DNA of 64,000 bases from Malachius bipustulatus (taxonomy: Eukaryota > Arthropoda > Insecta > Coleoptera > Melyridae). Positions 53,358 to 63,002 of this stretch are shown here, in pieces. The stretch spans positions 56,820,598 through 56,884,597 of the forward strand of contig OU342631.1 of assembly GCA_910589415.1 (NCBI GenBank), written 5' to 3'. Both the position numbers and the translations under genes were made by a program. How positions within the stretch are numbered: position 1 is the first letter of the stretch; every line of letters begins with the position of its first letter. The notes under the pieces are model-generated. The model was not told where the DNA came from and ran no database searches. It saw nothing but the letters and a program-made list of their open reading frames with translations.

Positions 53358-54569
53358 GAGCCGGGATGGTGGCTGCGATGGCATCAATGTGAGAGTTTTT
53401 CATACTAATGTTCAGAGTTTGCTCGGTAAGATTGACGAATTAAATTTGTTTTTAGACAAGCTTAAGTATGACATTGTTTGCTTTAGTGAACATTGGTTTG
53501 TGAATTCAGATAATTTACTTAGTGTTAATTTGATTGGTTATAGACTTGTTTCATTTTATTGTAGAACGGGCCATCGGAAGGAGCATGGTGGGGTCTGTAT
53601 ATATGCGCGAGACAACTTAGATGTCAGAGTTGTTGACGTAAGTACTTTTATTATTGAGCGTGATATTGAGCTCTCTGGTTTGGTAATCTGTGACATTGAG
53701 ACTCTGGTCATTTGTACTCACAGATCGACTTCTGGAAACTGTGATATGTTCGTAAGTCAGTTTGAACAATTGTTGGAATCTGTGGCGAATAAATATGCTA
53801 GGATTGTTGTTGTGGGAGATTTTAATCTACATTTCGGTGAGGTCTCCCGCAATCTGTCTGATTTCCTTTCTGTGATTACTAGTTTTGGACTAGAGGTTAC
53901 GATTTCTGAGTACACCAGAATCACTGCAACCTCTCGGAGCTGCGTGGATAACATTCTGACAAATCTGCAGGACGGTATGTATTCGTCATCAGTTGTCGAT
54001 GCGTGTGTCTCTGGACATGCAGGCCAGGTAATTAGAATTTGTATTGGTTGCCATCTGGGAGTAAATAGTAGTTATCGTAGGCTGATGACAGTGAGGGGTT
54101 TGTTTGATATGAGGTGTTATCTAGAATCTCTCGATTGGAGTATTTTTTATGGGTCTATTAATGTTAATTTTCTGGCGTCATTTTTGCTGGACGCGTTTCA
54201 GAATGGTATTAAGGTAAATTTTCCTTTGAAAAAATCTGCAAACAGGAAGACTCCTGTGAATTGGTTTAACGACGAGTTGAAGAAACATCGTGACTTGCTT
54301 TCTATCGTGAAAACAATTGTGAATGCCTCGAGAGATCCTTCACAAGTATCGTTGTATAATTCTCTACACAAGGATTACAGAAACCGAATTTTGTTGCAGA
54401 AGAAAAAGAGCTACGAAATTTATATGAATAGATCAGACAATAAGTCACGCGATATTTGGAAAATCGTGAACTTCGAACGAAATTATCGCAAGACCCAATC
54501 AGTTGAGTCGAACATTACGGCTTCTGAATTTAACGAATTTTTTATCTCGGTCGCCAGTGAAATTACTCA
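53314..54569 (+). pseudogene. LINE ORF2: APE endonuclease and linker
   Basis: Opens near the end of ORF1, overlapping it. The apurinic-type endonuclease reads VRVFHTNVQSLLGKIDELNL, DIVCFSEHWF (the metal-binding Glu), GGVCIYARD, then VVVGDFNLHFG and SCVDNILTN with the catalytic Asp and Asn, and VSGHAGQVI with a final His. The linker to reverse transcriptase follows (NWFNDELKKHRDLLSIVK, SRDIWKIVNFERNYRK, SEFNEFFISVASEITQ). The element cuts target DNA for insertion. A Harbinger-type insert breaks the frame at 54570. It continues in the same frame after 55388. Confidence 0.9.
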
Positions 54570-55387
54570 GGGCGGTTTTTTCAATAGCAGTTTAAACTTG
54601 AGTTTAGTTAAACGGAGTTTAAAATTTAAACTGCGTTTGAGTTAGTTTCGGTTGTTCATGCCTACTTCAAACGAAGTTTAGCTAAACTCAGTTTAATCGA
54701 CAGTTTCAAGTGTGTAAGTATCTTTATTGTAAACACTGTCACTTAAATGTCGGTTCATCATGGCATAACCGTCAAATTGACAGCAATTTAATTTGTTTTG
54801 TACCTGGCGAGGTGCACGTGGACTTGTTTTAATTATCTTTATTGTTTATTTTGCTAAATACATATGCATTAATATGGAAGGTGTATCAAAAATTACTGGC
54901 ACGTTCAAGAGGAACGCTAATTTTTCAACACAAGAGGTTGAAAGGCTTGTGGACTGTGTAGAAAAATACAAGGAAATAATAGAAAATAGAAGGACTGATG
55001 CAGTAAGGAGAAGAAAGCAGCCTGGGAACAAATTCGAGATCTTTTCAATTCGGTAACCACAGATGGTTATCGAGACGAAAAGACCCTGAAAAATAAGTAT
55101 TCCTTCTCAGACTAATAACATAATTGTAAAACACTCTACTGGTGCACTTGTGCTTATGTATAAACAACCTGGCTCCTGGATTATATTTTTATTCATAAAA
55201 ATAACTTTGTAGGTTAGTTTCACGTTAAACTTAGCTTAAACCACCAAAAATCTCGGTTTAAGAATCCCGAGTTTAAACCCCAGTTTAAACTACAGTTAAC
55301 CTTAAACTAGCAATGAACAAGGATCATTTGTATTTAATCTTGGTTCAACGTTGAACTAGGTTTAAACTAGTATTGAAAAAACGGCCC
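54570..55387. mobile_element. Harbinger-type element with TCA target duplication
   Basis: Starts GGGCGGTTTTTTCAATAGC and ends AGTATTGAAAAAACGGCCC, flanked by TCA at 54567-54569 and 55388-55390. A rich set of GTTTAAAC and GTTTAA words follows near both ends. It encodes a Myb/SANT-like protein but no transposase. Deleting it restores the LINE frame exactly (EITQ then SLSVDPRTQHDM). Confidence 0.85.
54874..55115 (+). pseudogene. Myb/SANT-like DNA-binding protein of the Harbinger element
   Basis: Starts at ATG 54874 and reads MEGVSKITGTFKRNANFSTQ, EVERLVDCVEKYKEIIENRR, TDAVRR, then continues after a one-base-scale frameshift near 55011 as KKAAWEQIRDLFNSVTTDGY, RDEKTLKNKYS and a stop. F-[ST]-x-x-E-x-x-x-L-[VIL]-x-x-V-x-x-Y, N-[KR]-[KR]-T-D-A and AW-x-x-[IL] are features of the Myb/SANT-like accessory protein of PIF/Harbinger transposons, which directs the transposase to its ends. 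The frameshift inactivates it. Confidence 0.72.
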
Positions 55388-55684
55388 TCAGTCCCTTTCT
55401 GTTGATCCTCGAACGCAGCATGACATGATGACAGAAATTCCAATGTCATCTACTACTTTTTTTATGACTCCTGTTTGTGAGTCTGAGGTTCTGGATTCAA
55501 TTGTTGCGCTAAAGAGTTCAGGTAGCGCTGACTTGTTCGGCATCAGCAGCTTACAGGTAAAAGAATTTGCTGACATAATTGTCAAACCGTTGACGTGCCT
55601 TTTTAATTTATGCATAGAAAGTGGCGTTTTCCCGGATAATTTCAAGTTGGCTAGAGTCGTTGCTTGTGAGGGCATTGGATGACG
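55388..55684 (+). pseudogene. LINE ORF2: start of reverse transcriptase, then deletion
   Basis: Continues the endonuclease frame with TFFMTPVCESEVLDSIVALK, SSGSADLFGISSLQVKEFAD and ESGVFPDNFKLARVV. These are the N-terminal reverse transcriptase motifs (S-S-x-G-x-D-x-x-x-x). The catalytic palm is missing: after KLARVV the sequence goes directly to LRARRAEEWFSSNLLRLNRD, so about 130 residues, including the YADD motif, have been deleted. Confidence 0.85.
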
Positions 55685-56414
55685 TTGAGGGCGCGCCGGG
55701 CTGAGGAATGGTTCTCTAGTAATCTGCTGAGGCTCAATAGAGATAACACTCAGACTTGTGTTTTCTGGTCGGACGTCCCTACATGGTGGGAAATCCGCGA
55801 CTACTCTGGGCATAACTCTGGATGAGTCTCTGAACTGGTCTCCTCATGTGACCTCACTGGAGAGGAAGTTATCTTATGTGACCTTCGTTATCAGGAGACT
55901 TAAAATACATCTGAATCCTTCTGCACTTCTTACGGTATATTTCTCGCTATTCCACTCTCTTATTTGCTACGGTGTTGTTCTGTGGGGGAATTCAAGCTCC
56001 GCCTCTCGTATCTTCAAGATACAGAAAAGGGTTGTCAGGGTGTTGACGGGCTCGGCATATTCTGCTCATTGTAGACCTCTTTTCATAGATTTGAGAATCA
56101 TGTCTCTTCCTTCTCTTTACATATATTATCAGTTACTTGAGATACACGAGAATAAAAATGTGATGAACACTCATAGTGATTTTCATGATTATAGTACTAG
56201 AGGTCGTGACCTTCTGCGTGTTCCTTGCTATCGTTTGACAAAGTCGTCCAGAAATACTTTGGACCTACATCTTTACAATTCTCTGCCAATGAGCCTCACC
56301 GACCTGAGTTCTATTAAATTTAAGACTGCAGTGAGGTCATATCTGCTCTGTCAGTGTTTTTATACAGTGCAGAAGTTTTTACATGCTTGTGAGACACGCC
56401 ATGACTCTTTGTGA
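55684..56414 (+). pseudogene. LINE ORF2: C-terminal part
   Basis: RRAEEWFSSNLLRLNRDNTQ is followed by a frameshift near 55770 and then by GITLDESLNWSPHVTSLERK, VLWGNSSSASRIFKIQKRVV and YSTRGRDLLRVPCYRLTKSS, to a stop at 56414. It is the segment after the polymerase palm of a CR1/jockey-type LINE. The sister fragment at 29026-29769 matches it residue by residue in most places. The 3' tail to 56560 follows. Confidence 0.88.
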
Positions 56415-56603
56415 TGGTTTTTGATAGGCGTTTGTTTTGTGTATTTTGATTCTTGTATTTAAATTTTTCATATGGTGTGTTTATTTTAATATGTCTTGAC
56501 GTACTACAATTGTTCCTCACAAAACGTAGCTAATAAATTGTCTATCTATCTATCTATTGATAACAAGTGCTTGATGGATAGAAGATTAATTGTTAAAAAA
56601 AAA

Positions 56604-57410
56604 GAATATCTCAGACCATCTACTTCATTCCAATGGGAGCTAAGTTTTTTCTTCAGGAAGTCTTTTATTTCCCTTCTGACTTACTGTAGGCTATGCAGGA
56701 AGTTGGTTCTGACCCGATCAAGGGTAGTTTGGATCCCTTTTTTGCAAGCAGATCCGCTTTTTTGTTTCCTTTGTTGTTCTGGTGTCCTTTTGTCGACCTC
56801 AGGTCTATTTTGTTGTTTTGCTCTGCTAGCTTTGTTAGAGAGTTAATGCAGCTCTTCACTCTATTTGATTGTATGGTCACTGAGTCCAGTACTCTTAGAG
56901 CTGCGTGGCTATCAGTAACGACTTCGATGTTCATATTTTCATATGAACCAATCATAAATGTTCCACGCAGGCGTGGATTGCCATAATTTCAGTCTATAGC
57001 ACTGTTGCTAGTCCGCCTAGGTTTATATTAAATGTATTTGCCTCGCCTCTCCCAGCAACTTCCACTCCAGCGGTAATCTCTGTCTTGGATCCATCCATGT
57101 AGCAGGTGCATTAGTTGTTTTAGTTTTGATTTCATATTCTTTTGTTCCCTTTGCTGGTTTACTACCTGATAAGGTTTACAAAAGTTTATGCTCTTCCTCG
57201 TTCTAGCTGGTTGCATGTTTAAAATGTGATTGGTTTCCAGATGTTTGAATATTTCTGTGTGGTGTCCTTTCTTTATATTGAAGGTCCCATGCAGTATTGT
57301 TTTAACTCTGTATGCCGCCGATAATGCCTTTGTTTCCACAAAAAAGTGAAGTGGCGGGAGCCCTAGGAGCACCTCCAAGTTTATACATAAGTATTCAAAA
57401 TCTATCATTA
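56604..57410 (-). pseudogene. R1-like LINE, RNase H part
   Basis: Minus strand, 5'-truncated near 57410. It starts with LEVLLGLPPLHFFVETKALS, AAYRVKTI and goes on to YMDGSKTEITAGVEVAG (RNase H first Asp), then TEIMAIHACVEHL (Glu) and VVTDSHAALRVLDS (Asp). It ends with LRSTKGHQNNKGNKKADLLA and WNEVDGLRYS. The order DGSK, E, DSHAA, GH-x-x-N-K-K-A-D is the RNase H signature of R1/LOA-type LINEs. There are frameshifts near 56955-57000 and 56665. The open frames reported here in the other direction are shadows. Confidence 0.85.
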
Positions 57411-57864
57411 TTATTCACTATTGAAAGTGAAATCAATGACATCAAAAACAATCCTCCTTATAGTATTTCTCCTTATAGTATGATACTTAATTTAAAACGT
57501 AGCAACGGGCAATGTGATATTTTTTTATTAAGTTGAAAAAAGTCAAGTCACTAATGAGTGTTGGTCCTAATAATCCTAATAACTACGCATACACTGCATA
57601 CTTAGTCGTTTAAACACAGGCTAAATTGCATGATCGTGGTCATTTTAACAAAGAAATATAAAAATATCATTATTATAAAGAAGATTAAAATTAGGTATAT
57701 TATAAAGATGAAAAGTACGTATTTTGAAATATTCAGGGTACTTTTAGTCAAACCATCACAAATTAGATTTTTTTTAATCAGCAAGTTGTAGAATCACCAT
57801 TTTACTTGAAAAACAAGCATCAAAAGCAACAAAAATTTCATATTACTAGTAATTTAATACTTAC
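57411..57864. other. No gene seen
   Basis: AT-rich intron sequence between the R1-like LINE and the receptor exon. Confidence 0.4.
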
Positions 57865-58085
57865 ATCATAGTATCTTCAGCAATGTAGTATCTCACAAGT
57901 GCATAAGGTATGACAAATACAAGTGGTGATCCCCATCCGATGACGAAAAACCATTTCATGGTTTTTTCCTCTCTCACAAAAACAACCACAAGAGCCAAAT
58001 GAAGATGCAGACCTTCACAGAACATCCACATATAATTGGCAAGCATAAAATACTGCTTAGCTAGATGTAGGGCTTGACACCATAC
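57865..58085 (-). CDS. Class B GPCR exon, TM3-TM4 (calcitonin/DH31-receptor-like)
   Basis: This internal exon encodes part of a seven-transmembrane peptide-hormone receptor of the secretin family, a plasma-membrane protein that signals through heterotrimeric G proteins. On the minus strand it opens after an acceptor reading CTGCAG and closes before a donor GTAAGT. The 73 codons start with VWCQALH, where the Cys is the family's conserved TM3 disulfide residue. They continue through YMWMFCEGLHLHLALVVVF (TM3, with the conserved CEG-L-LH pattern), EEKTMKWFFVIGWGSPLVFVI (TM4 with the GWG-P signature, shown here without its last residues elsewhere) and end in AEDTM. Two bases of the last Met codon are left over and are completed by the first base of the exon at 39322. 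Exons for the ectodomain and TM1-2 are not seen in the window and should lie beyond 64000. Assignment to class B is firm; the DH31/calcitonin-like subgroup is my inference from wording of TM3. Confidence 0.93.
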
Positions 58086-58219
58086 CTGCAGAATTAAACA
58101 AAATTTGTTGTATTTACTACAAAAAAAAAACAACTGATTGATCGTTGCATGAGCCTTACTTGGCACATAAGTATGTATAAAGCAGTAGTAGTAGTACAGT
58201 CACTGAAGGCGTTCCCCGC

Positions 58220-58880
58220 AGAAAAGTTTAAACCTCCATCGATTTCCGTGAAAACTGGTAGTTAAGTAGTTAGAGGGTGTCCCCCAAGTAACAAAAAAAG
58301 TTACATAATGACGACCTGCGATTTTACCCTAGGAGTGGATGCCACCCTTCTCGCGGGCTGGAATTATTTTATCAAAAATAACCCCGGAATTCAATAGAGG
58401 GACTAATTCTAAGCGAAATGTATTATTATGGGTACCTATAAAGTTTTTTTGATAAGTCAATAAATTTTGAGTTATTAATGATTGATATTGCTGATTTTTC
58501 ATTTAAAAAATGCACGTTTTGAAACTGTGTTACAAATAACTCCAAAACTATACGTTGTACGAAAAAATTATTTCTACAAAAATGAAAGCTAATAAGAAAC
58601 AAAGAGAGTGTTTTTTATGAACATTTTAAGTTGAATCCAAATCGACTTACAGCTAGCTAAATGTATTATTTTTTTTCATGAGTACTCGAACGTAAGTAGG
58701 TATTTGATATTAAATAACGGAAAACCGATAACATTTTTGGGAAAATACCTAAAGTATTACTAAATGGTCGAATAGAAAAGTTATTATCTTATAGGAGTTA
58801 TCACTGCTTTTTAACTATTAACAAAGTTATTATTAATTAATTATTGTCAAAAGCAAGACTCATCCTTATAAAAAATTCAG
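58220..58880 (+). repeat. Dispersed non-coding repeat
   Basis: Contains GAATTCAATAGAGGGACTAA, then TTTTGATAAGTCAATAAATT and TTTTGAGTTATTAATGATTG. I recall similar non-coding text in many insect genomes, but no copy is elsewhere in this window. No coding frame. Confidence 0.35.
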
Positions 58881-58922
58881 TCCGAGTGTTGTGATTGGCA
58901 CGCTTGGAGTCCCAATAAACAA

Positions 58923-59300
58923 AATGGTAAATGAAGAAGGTAGATTAAAATGTGGGAGGCCTTCCGTAGGTGTGCACAGCGACCTGTTGAGATCTATTAT
59001 TGTGTCCATGAAGGAGGTAAGAATAATTAAAAATTAAATCCTTCTTTATTTATCAGGCGCTAGAAAAAGTCTAATCAACTTTTAAATTGACACATTCTGT
59101 AAATTCTCTAATTTACAGAAGATTCCAAAATGTCATCGAATAAACTTCAAGATGAAAAAGACCTTGGAGATTTTCCCAATAAATGAGTATATCTCTATAG
59201 CACGACACTCGCAATTGGTCAAGCCGAGTACATCGGGGTTATCAGAAAATCTGTTTCTTGAAACTACAAGGGAATCTAGAACAGATCCCGCCTGAAAATC
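58923..59300 (+). pseudogene. Possible spliced 5' coding piece of DIRS-like element
   Basis: From the ATG at 58923 the frame reads MVNEEGRLKCGRPSVGVHSD, LLRSIIVSMKE, directly before GTAAGA. After an AATTTACAG acceptor at about 59117, KIPKCHRINFKMKKTLEIFP, INEYISIARHSQL stays open until about 59297. I do not recognise the protein. It sits directly upstream of the DIRS-like reverse transcriptase and may belong to its first ORF. Splice use is an inference from the sites and the open frame. Confidence 0.3.
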
Positions 59301-59375
59301 GAAGAGGAGGGTGTGGGGGGAAGTCGCAGAGTACCTATAGGCAGCACCAGTTTTTATCCTGGAATCGCCAGCAAT

Positions 59376-59487
59376 CGAAACGACAACCGGATCAGTCGTT
59401 TTGCGACGGTTTGAGCTCATTTTTCTGTTGGGGCTCTCGCAACGACAACCGGATCAGTAGTTGCGAGAGCTCCAACAGAAAAATGTG
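59376..59487. repeat. Two nested hairpins sharing one loop sequence
   Basis: CGAAACGAC, ACCGGATC, GTCGTTTTGCG at 59377-59404 is followed by CATTTTTCTGTTGG, CTCTCGCAAC at 59420-59444 and its reverse complement at 59461-59486 (one mismatch in 26). The loop in both hairpins contains CGACAACCGGATCAGT. It lies in the leader of the DIRS-like element. Confidence 0.75.
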
Positions 59488-59617
59488 CTTTAACCGGCGC
59501 AATTAATACCTAGGTGCTGGATTCATTTTCGGCAGACTTGGAGGATATAAAAACCAGGGGTAAGAATATGTAGTTGTTCCTGCATCATTGATTGGACTAC
59601 AGGCTATAAATTAAATT

Positions 59618-60380
59618 TTGTCAAAAGACCACATCAAGTATTTCCGCCGATCATGGTTTAGGAAACACGAAATAAGTTTAACTATAAATTGCATAAAAAG
59701 CCTAGTCAGTGTAGGAGCCATGTCAGAAACTAAGAAAACTAAACGTGATTTTTATTCGCAACTTTTCTTGAATTCCAAAAAAGATGGTTTCCACAGATTT
59801 AATCTGAATCTTAAAAAACTAAACAGTTTTATCTTTACTCCGCATTTCCTAATGGAAGATTATATAACTGTATAATAAAATTAATACCTAAAATCTACTT
59901 CTTTACAACACTTGATTTAAAAGACGCATAACATTCGGAACCAGTTCACGTAAACTTTGAAAGATATTTAAAATTTTGTTTTAAAGAATCAGTATATCAA
60001 TTCAATAATTATTATTGTTTACCTATGGGGCTATAATATCGGCACCCTATACATTGGTGTATGAATCTTTACTAAAACCATAAGACTTGTACTTATTCAA
60101 ACTATGCAGATGGCGGAAGGTAAAATTCTAGTAGCCTATTTAGATAACATCATGGTCTTTAGTAAAAATTACGAGGAAGGTCAAAAAAATACTAAACGGC
60201 GCTAAAATATTTTATTGATTTAGGTGTTCTGATGAACACCGACAAAAATGTAACCTAACGTCTCCGAAGATTTGAAAATATCTTGTTTTTCAATGCGATT
60301 CTAATAAAATGTCCTTGTCACTGCCAATAGACGAAAAACCGTATATTTTGAAAGAATGGAAAATTTTTTTTCAAGTAAGT
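59618..60380 (+). pseudogene. DIRS-like reverse transcriptase
   Basis: Reads RDFYSQLFLNSKKDGFHRFN, LNLKKLNSFIFTPHFLMEDY, then in another frame FFTTLDLKDAYHSEPVHVNF, ERYLKFCFKESVYQFN and YCLPMGL. The catalytic-site region is LDNIMVFSKNYEEGQKNTK where LDDI would be expected, so the second Asp of the palm motif reads Asn. Ends with QCDSNKMSLSLPIDEKPYIL before the inserted block. Numerous stops. Confidence 0.78.
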
Positions 60381-60394
60381 AGATTGTAGCGTGC

Positions 60395-61950
60395 GGTTTT
60401 CCACATCTGTTTCGAATGAAATTTAGAATATTAAAAGGCGCGGGATAATAAACCGGATCGGAATATTTAGGTTTCCTCTAGTTTTATATTTTGAGTCGTT
60501 GTGGCTGTTAGGTTCCCTCTCATTTTATATTCTAGGTCGTTGTGGCGTGATTGAATGATTGAGTGTCAGATGCCAGTCTGCCAGAGGCGAGTCGGAGAGG
60601 TGACAGGCCGGAGTGGTGGGTAACGGAAGATGCGTGGAATTATCGATTAGATGGAGGGGAGTCTTCAGGTCAGAATCCGGAATTTGGTTTTGGCTTCCTT
60701 CTTTCCGATGGTGTTGGTGGTGTTGTGAACATGTAAAGTTATAATTATTCGATTAGTTATCCGGTGTAGTGGATTGTTTAAACAGGTATGAAATTGTTGT
60801 TTCGGTGTTATTTTAGCAAGGCCAATTTCTGTGTTGTTCTAGATTAGGTGGTGTTGAGATTGATAGGGCATGTAAATGACGGCAGCATGGAATAGTTTTT
60901 AAAGAAGCCTGACTTGGGTAATGGCGTACCCATTTCGATAAGAGTAAATGGCGTTTGGTAAATTTCAGATGGTAATGAGTTTTAATTTGCAGGGTCTCTA
61001 GCTCCAGTTTTTAACTCCAGTTTTAACTCCAGTCTCAGGCTCTATTCTAGTTTCTGATTTTGGACGATAGCTATATTCGAGAGTTCTAGTGTGGATCCAG
61101 TTCCAGTTGTCTGAATCCAGTTTTGCCCATGTAGGCGAGTTCGTGCGGATGGCGTCCTTTCAAAAAGCGAAGCCAATTTTTATGTGTCTGGATCACTGGC
61201 GTGATGTAGACCGCGTCTGACGTCACCAAGCGTGGAAAGAGGAAGCGTCGTTCTCCATCCTGCTTTTCGTGTCTTTTGGTTTCACTCAATCTTCGACTTG
61301 AGCAGCTTTGAACTATGAAGGTACCTTATCGAATTTACAACATAGTTTATATGTTCTCCAAAGATGGGAGCACATACCTAGACCAAATGACGTTATTGAA
61401 GTGAATTTGAAGTAAATTGATGTTACCTATTGGTGAATTTAAAAATATCAAACCGATATTGAGTTTTATCTGTTAGTAAATTTAATTATACCTAATTGGT
61501 ACAAGCGATTATCAATCAATGAATTGGGAGTAATTAATGAATTTTAGTTAATGAATTAATGATGATTGATTTTGATTATTGAAGTAAACTTTAGTTTTTG
61601 TAAGGCTGTCGTTTGGTAGGATTAAGTAAAGTTACGCATCTAAATTTAGGTTTTAGGCCTGTTGAAGGTTACATTATGGTCTTTTATAGACCAAGGAAAT
61701 TGTTTTAATGAATAGTAATATTTCTTTTTAATTTGATGTGTACATTTTAGTAAGTAAGTTTGAAGAATCCTAATATTAAGTATAACTCACGATACATTAT
61801 TATCAATTCCTGGAATTTTGATTTAATTGGATTTTATTCCAATAAATTGTTATTTTTATACTGTGACTTTTATTTCTTTTAGTGTGTTTTGTGACCTGTA
61901 ATCAAAAATTAACACAACGTAGGGCAGGTCAAGGGTTTTTGGAACATTTA
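60395..61950. repeat. Non-coding block interrupting the DIRS element (LTR-like?)
   Basis: Starts near GATTGTAGCGTGCGG and ends near TTAACACAACGTAGGG. It is GC-moderate at the left. At 60464-60545 it has two TAGGTT(C)CTCT, ATTTTATATT, GTCGTTGTGG units. At 61845-61915 it has AATAAATTG and a TGTGACTTTTATTTC tail, which looks like a polyadenylation region. This could be a solo LTR, but I saw no matching target duplication, so this is uncertain. Confidence 0.3.
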
Positions 61951-62239
61951 GAAACTTTTGGAAACATATTACTTTATCTAGACGATCACTTGATAAGTTT
62001 GTAATTTCTTTTTAAATCCCCACGACCCCTCTGTTCCGTTTCGGGTTCAAAGGAATCTGAACGGAGCGAGAGGGGATACACCCTCTGCTCGCAATTTTTT
62101 GGCTCTTTTATTCTAAATTTAAAATCGAGCGAGTAGAGAGGGTTGCAACATATTACAAAATTCGCTAATTTGTTCAGTTGATTAGAAAATTAGTAGCAAC
62201 GCGTCCTCCAGTAAAGCATAGCTGGCTATAGGTACACAA

Positions 62240-62970
62240 ACAATTTTCAAAAATTTAAAATGAATTTCAAAAAAACAAATAATAGAAATATCTCTAGTAA
62301 AATGATGATAACAAACTTAATAAAAACCAATTTAGGAAGGTGGATAGAACACATTATGTGTGCAGAAAGAAATATTTCAAAAGGTAGTTATAATCTTAAA
62401 ATATTTTCTGACTCTTCGGGATGGAGATCTTACAGCAAAGGAGAGAAAATTAATGGTTTCTAGGATAACCAAGTTATAGTTATAAATCAGGATATCAATT
62501 ATTTGGAAATATTGGCAACGTTCAATGGACTAAAAAATAGCACACAAAATTGTAATGTTCTTCTAAGAATTTACAATAAAACGAGTATTGCGTAAATCAA
62601 TAAAATGGGAGGAGCTAGGTATAAACATCTGGAAATTAAGTGGCTAAGCAACGATAGGAATGGTCAGCTTAGAAATATTTATGTTTTCGCATCATATATT
62701 AATAACATCCAAAGGAAAATACAATAGCGAACAGATCCACAAATAGGTACGTAATTGGAATACGAACTGAATAACAAATACTTAAAAAGTGAAATTTGCA
62801 GAGAATTCGGTGAATCAGCTATCGATTTATTTGCTTCAAAGTTCAATGCAAAATATGGAAAATATTATATTTCAGCGTCTACTAAAGATCCAGACTCTCG
62901 TGCCGTAGACGCCTTCACGGAGCGGCAAATATTTCTACGCGTTCCTACCATTCCATATTATAATACCTAA
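62240..62970 (+). pseudogene. DIRS-like RNase H
   Basis: Reads NLIKTNLGRWIEHIMCAER, SYNLKIFSDSSGWRSYSKGE and, past a stop, INYLEILATFNGLKNSTQNC, VLLRIYNKTSIA, INKMGGARYKHLE, IYVFASYINNIQR, then FGESAIDLFASKFNAKYGK and DPDSRAVDAFT. In DIRS elements the same order is F-[ST]-D-A-S, N-x-x-E-L-L-A, L-x-x-D-N-x-T-x-[VIL]-[AS]-Y-I-N-x-x-G-G, I-x-A-x-[YHW]-[IL], F-G-x-P-x-[IV]-D-L-F-A-[ST], S-W-x-[DP]-x-x-x-x-x-[VA]-D-A-F. The N-K-T position normally has D-N-T, so a catalytic Asp is changed to Tyr. Confidence 0.82.
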
Positions 62971-63002
62971 CAAATGTAATCAATAAAATAATTTCAGATA
63001 AA

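Larger units (their letters stand above)
53103..56603 (+). mobile_element. CR1/jockey-type LINE inserted in the R1-like LINE
   Basis: Flanked by GAATAT at 53097-53102 and 56604-56609 (target duplication), with a run of nine A before the right flank. It holds the end of ORF1, ORF2 with endonuclease, a deleted reverse transcriptase and the C-terminal part. The 3' tail has CTATCTATCTATCTATT. A Harbinger-type element (54570-55387) is inserted in it. A 5'-truncated sister copy is on the minus strand at 29026-29769. Confidence 0.88.
39323..57864 (-). other. Receptor intron (about 18.5 kb)
   Basis: The interval between two in-phase receptor exons, opening with GTAAGT at 57864 and closing with TTTCAG at 39323. 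It contains a Penelope fragment, DNA-transposon remnants, several LINEs, a gypsy-type element and many MITEs. These are on both strands. No further host exon was recognised within it. Confidence 0.85.

Noticed and set aside
53757..53954. Minus-strand open frame within the LINE endonuclease
   Set aside because: Antisense shadow of the plus-strand endonuclease domain.
60395..61950. Solo LTR
   Set aside because: The right end has a polyadenylation-like region, but I could not find matching TG/CA ends with a flanking duplication, so it is listed only as an uncharacterised block.
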